Positions 6,043-7,839 of a stretch of DNA of 7,839 bases are shown here, piece after piece. The notes under the pieces are model-generated. The model was not told where the DNA came from. It saw nothing but the letters and a program-made list of their open reading frames with translations, and did not search any database. The stretch covers positions 1 to 7,839 of the forward strand of contig DAORKI010000138.1 of the NCBI GenBank assembly GCA_035439485.1, given 5' to 3'. Both the position numbers and the translations under genes were made by a program. Numbering within the stretch: the stretch's first letter is position 1; each line of letters starts with the position of its first letter. The DNA comes from CAIKXD01 sp035439485 (GTDB lineage Bacteria; Bacteroidota; Bacteroidia; UBA4408).

Positions 6043-6432
6043 GTGAATAAAGGTATTTTAATTTTATATTTATTATTTAGTTTTAAGACTAATTTTAGCA
6101 AAGCTCAAAGTAGCTCAAATACTAAGCTGGAAAATATATTTAAAGTTTATCAAATAAATACCCAAATGTCAAACTCTCCGCAAAAGGAGCTTAAACTTGG
6201 TTTCTACAAAAAACATATTTCAAAACAAATTTCAGCAAATTGTGAATTTAATTCTTCCTGTTCTCAATTTATGAAGGAGGGTATTTCTCACTTTGGTTTT
6301 TTTAAAGGATTTTTATTAGGAATCGATAGAGTGAGTAGATGCGGAGCCTCGCAAAATACTTATGTTGATTTGTCAAGTTTATTCGATAAAAAGGAACATT
6401 TACTTATTGATGATTTAAATAGTTATGAGTAA
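6043..6432 (+). CDS. yidD: YidD-family protein with a putative signal peptide
   Basis: Residues 54-101 match the YidD family (also called DUF37 or haemolytic domain): FYKKHISKQIS, NCEFNSSCSQF, the FGFFKGFLLG helix and RVSRCG. They keep the family's three cysteines (C67, C73, C100) in place. Typical YidD is a 70-90 residue protein on the cytoplasmic face of the inner membrane that helps YidC insert membrane proteins. This one has 129 residues because of an N-terminal extension (1-22) that looks like a signal peptide, with hydrophobic ILILYLLFSF and a possible cleavage site after SKAQ. It may therefore be exported, a departure from the classical role. The symbol denotes family only. The start is GTG. 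An internal ATG at Met42 (6166) would give a canonical-length cytoplasmic YidD; I prefer the GTG because of the signal peptide and the nearby -7 box. It is not next to rnpA or yidC but leads a cluster, overlapping the next gene by 8 bp. Confidence 0.8.
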   Translation: MNKGILILYLLFSFKTNFSKAQSSSNTKLENIFKVYQINTQMSNSPQKELKLGFYKKHISKQISANCEFNSSCSQFMKEGISHFGFFKGFLLGIDRVSRCGASQNTYVDLSSLFDKKEHLLIDDLNSYE

Positions 6433-7213
6433 AAGCTTTTTTATAGCTATTTTACTTATGTTTTCGCATCATTTTAATGTTGCATTAGCACAACATAAAC
6501 TTGTTACCAACAAAAATTTCTTACATCATTTATTTGAAGAAAATTTAGAAATTGAAAGGTTGGCTTATTATAAAAAAATTGATTTGTCAAACGATTCAAA
6601 TGCTTTGTCGTGTAAGGATATGATGTATCTTTCGGCAAAGTACAATGATACCCTGTTGTTCGCATCAAACCAATTTTTTGCTAAGGATACCAACGATTTA
6701 ATGCATGTTTTTTTTGGCGCAGTTTCGCTTCATCTTCAGCATTATTATTTGGGAGCATATACAAAACTTGAACAATATAAATTATCAACTCAAAAGCTAT
6801 TTTTACTTAAAGATATCATTAATTTCTTACAAGGAAATGTACGCTCGCCAAATCAAAATGAAGAATTTTTGAATACCATAAATAAAGCACAGAAATTAGA
6901 AAAGAAATCGGTTTTAATTGCTGCTTTATTATCATCTATCATACCAGGGACAGGAAAGTATTACCTAATGCAAAACTCAGAAGCTACTGCGATGCTAATA
7001 TTAAATGTAATGAGTGCTGGACCTTTGGTGGAGTGTATCATAAGATTTGGATTGATGAGCACTGGAACATGGTTAGCTGCAATTGTATTTGTTCCAATTT
7101 ATATGGCAAACCTTTATGGAACCATTATCTCAAAAAAGGCATTGATAAAAAAACTAAAAACACAATTGAAAAATGAAATACACGATTATTGCTTTTATCA
7201 GTTGCATAACTAG
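6425..7213 (+). CDS. Envelope protein with signal peptide and C-terminal Pro-Gly-x-Gly membrane region
   Basis: Function unknown. The 262 residues start with a signal peptide (1 to about 22, ending ALAQ). A mostly helical region follows (about 30-155), TPR-like in appearance but without clear repeats. The C-terminal part is hydrophobic, with segments at roughly 163-181, 187-206 and 212-235. The motif LLSSIIPGTGKYYLMQNSEA (169-188) resembles the PG-x-G-x-x-Y turn of DUF5683- or TM2-like membrane proteins common in Bacteroidetes. A basic tail (KKALIKKLKTQLK) ends the membrane part. Its ATG overlaps the stop of the YidD-like gene (shared 6425-6432), which suggests translational coupling, and its last 41 bp overlap the next gene. 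The downstream protein has the same layout, so the two look like diverged paralogues. The exact family cannot be settled without a profile search. Confidence 0.75.
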   Translation: MSKSFFIAILLMFSHHFNVALAQHKLVTNKNFLHHLFEENLEIERLAYYKKIDLSNDSNALSCKDMMYLSAKYNDTLLFASNQFFAKDTNDLMHVFFGAVSLHLQHYYLGAYTKLEQYKLSTQKLFLLKDIINFLQGNVRSPNQNEEFLNTINKAQKLEKKSVLIAALLSSIIPGTGKYYLMQNSEATAMLILNVMSAGPLVECIIRFGLMSTGTWLAAIVFVPIYMANLYGTIISKKALIKKLKTQLKNEIHDYCFYQLHN

Positions 7214-7839
7214 CTTTACCTTAGCCAATGTTAGTGATGGCAAAACTAATTCAAACGGCAATCATAATGACAGTTTGGCTTTTGAATTACTGAAGCTGGA
7301 ATATTCATTTTTCGCTACAAAAAACGAGGATGACAGATACCAACTATTAATGCAAAAAGTAAAACTTAATTTAGAGAATGCAGCACCAAAACTGGCTTTG
7401 CAAGACCTCCAACGCATTGAAAAACTAAATCCGAAAGTACTATCAAACCATTCTTTTTATAGTCATATTCAAGAAATCCTTTTTGGTTATGGTCTTTACA
7501 ACAGTTGCATTGAATATTTGAATAAAGATTCTTTACATGGTTTTGAAAAAAATAAATCTTTCTTAAAAGCCATTTGCATGAATGAAGAAACTCAAATCGA
7601 AGAACTGAAAAATGAATTAAGAAAGATGGCTTTTTATTTAAATAAAGACACTACCTTGGTTTTTCAACAATTAAAAAACTATGATATTGAATCCACCGAA
7701 AATAAATCTGTTTTATTACAATTTTTATTGCCTGGAGCAGGTATGATAAATGAAGGAGAAATCAAAGAAGGTATAACTTCATTTATAATTAACGGAATTT
7801 TTGTTGCAGCGCCTATTTTACTCTTCAAACAAAAATTGT
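7173..7839 (+). CDS. Paralogous signal-peptide protein, cut by the right edge
   Basis: An open frame starting at ATG 7173, inside the end of the previous gene (41-bp overlap), that continues for 222 codons without a stop. Residues 1-19 are a signal peptide (IIAFISCITSFTLA core). Residues 35-180 are predominantly helical, with TPR-like ALQDLQRIEKLNP (75-87). At 179-220 the hydrophobic part begins, with SVLLQFLLPGAGMINEGEIK followed by a membrane segment. This matches SVLIAALLSSIIPGTGKYY of the preceding protein, including Pro-Gly-x-Gly, so the two genes are probably related by an old duplication. The rest of the membrane region lies beyond the window. Function is unknown, but co-transcription with the YidD-like gene suggests a shared envelope role. 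Confidence 0.78.
   Translation, partial: MKYTIIAFISCITSFTLANVSDGKTNSNGNHNDSLAFELLKLEYSFFATKNEDDRYQLLMQKVKLNLENAAPKLALQDLQRIEKLNPKVLSNHSFYSHIQEILFGYGLYNSCIEYLNKDSLHGFEKNKSFLKAICMNEETQIEELKNELRKMAFYLNKDTTLVFQQLKNYDIESTENKSVLLQFLLPGAGMINEGEIKEGITSFIINGIFVAAPILLFKQKL

Overview
The window looks like a chromosomal segment of a low-GC Bacteroidota (Bacteroidetes). The evidence is a protein joining an HU-type DNA-binding domain to a SPOR domain through one membrane segment, an architecture typical of that phylum. In addition, several genes have TAnnTTTG-type -7 boxes, starts mostly lack Shine-Dalgarno sequences, and one intergenic region resembles the structured RNA element (Flavo-1 type) scattered through Bacteroidetes genomes. 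No tRNA, rRNA, CRISPR array or insertion sequence was seen.

Layout, left to right. (1) 1-142, minus: the first 47 codons of a secreted protein that runs off the left edge. Its signal peptide region contains an in-frame run of eight C (G on the plus strand), and its start codon lies inside a perfect 18-bp palindrome. (2) 143-511: non-coding, with a multi-hairpin element at about 316-458. (3) 512-2140, minus: a two-gene operon, the HU-SPOR membrane protein followed by gmhA (sedoheptulose-7-phosphate isomerase, heptose synthesis for LPS). (4) 2141-2524: a 384-bp AT-rich divergent spacer with a dyad and a consensus Bacteroidetes promoter. (5) 2525-2728, plus: a small 67-residue protein, whose 3' end overlaps queG tail to tail by 14 bp. 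(6) 2715-5941, minus: a second two-gene operon, maeB (malic enzyme fused to a phosphotransacetylase-like domain) followed by queG (epoxyqueuosine reductase). (7) 6043-7839, plus: an overlapping gene cluster of a YidD-family protein with an apparent signal peptide and two related signal-peptide proteins ending in a Pro-Gly-x-Gly hydrophobic region. The last of these is cut by the right edge.

The minus-strand operons are recognisable housekeeping or envelope genes. The most novel-looking material is at the two ends. On the right, YidD is normally a cytoplasmic-face helper of membrane protein insertion, but here it appears to be exported and translationally coupled to two paralogous envelope proteins. 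On the left, the secreted protein has the features expected of a slipped-strand, phase-variable surface gene. I infer both functions from sequence organisation; neither is proven by the sequence alone.
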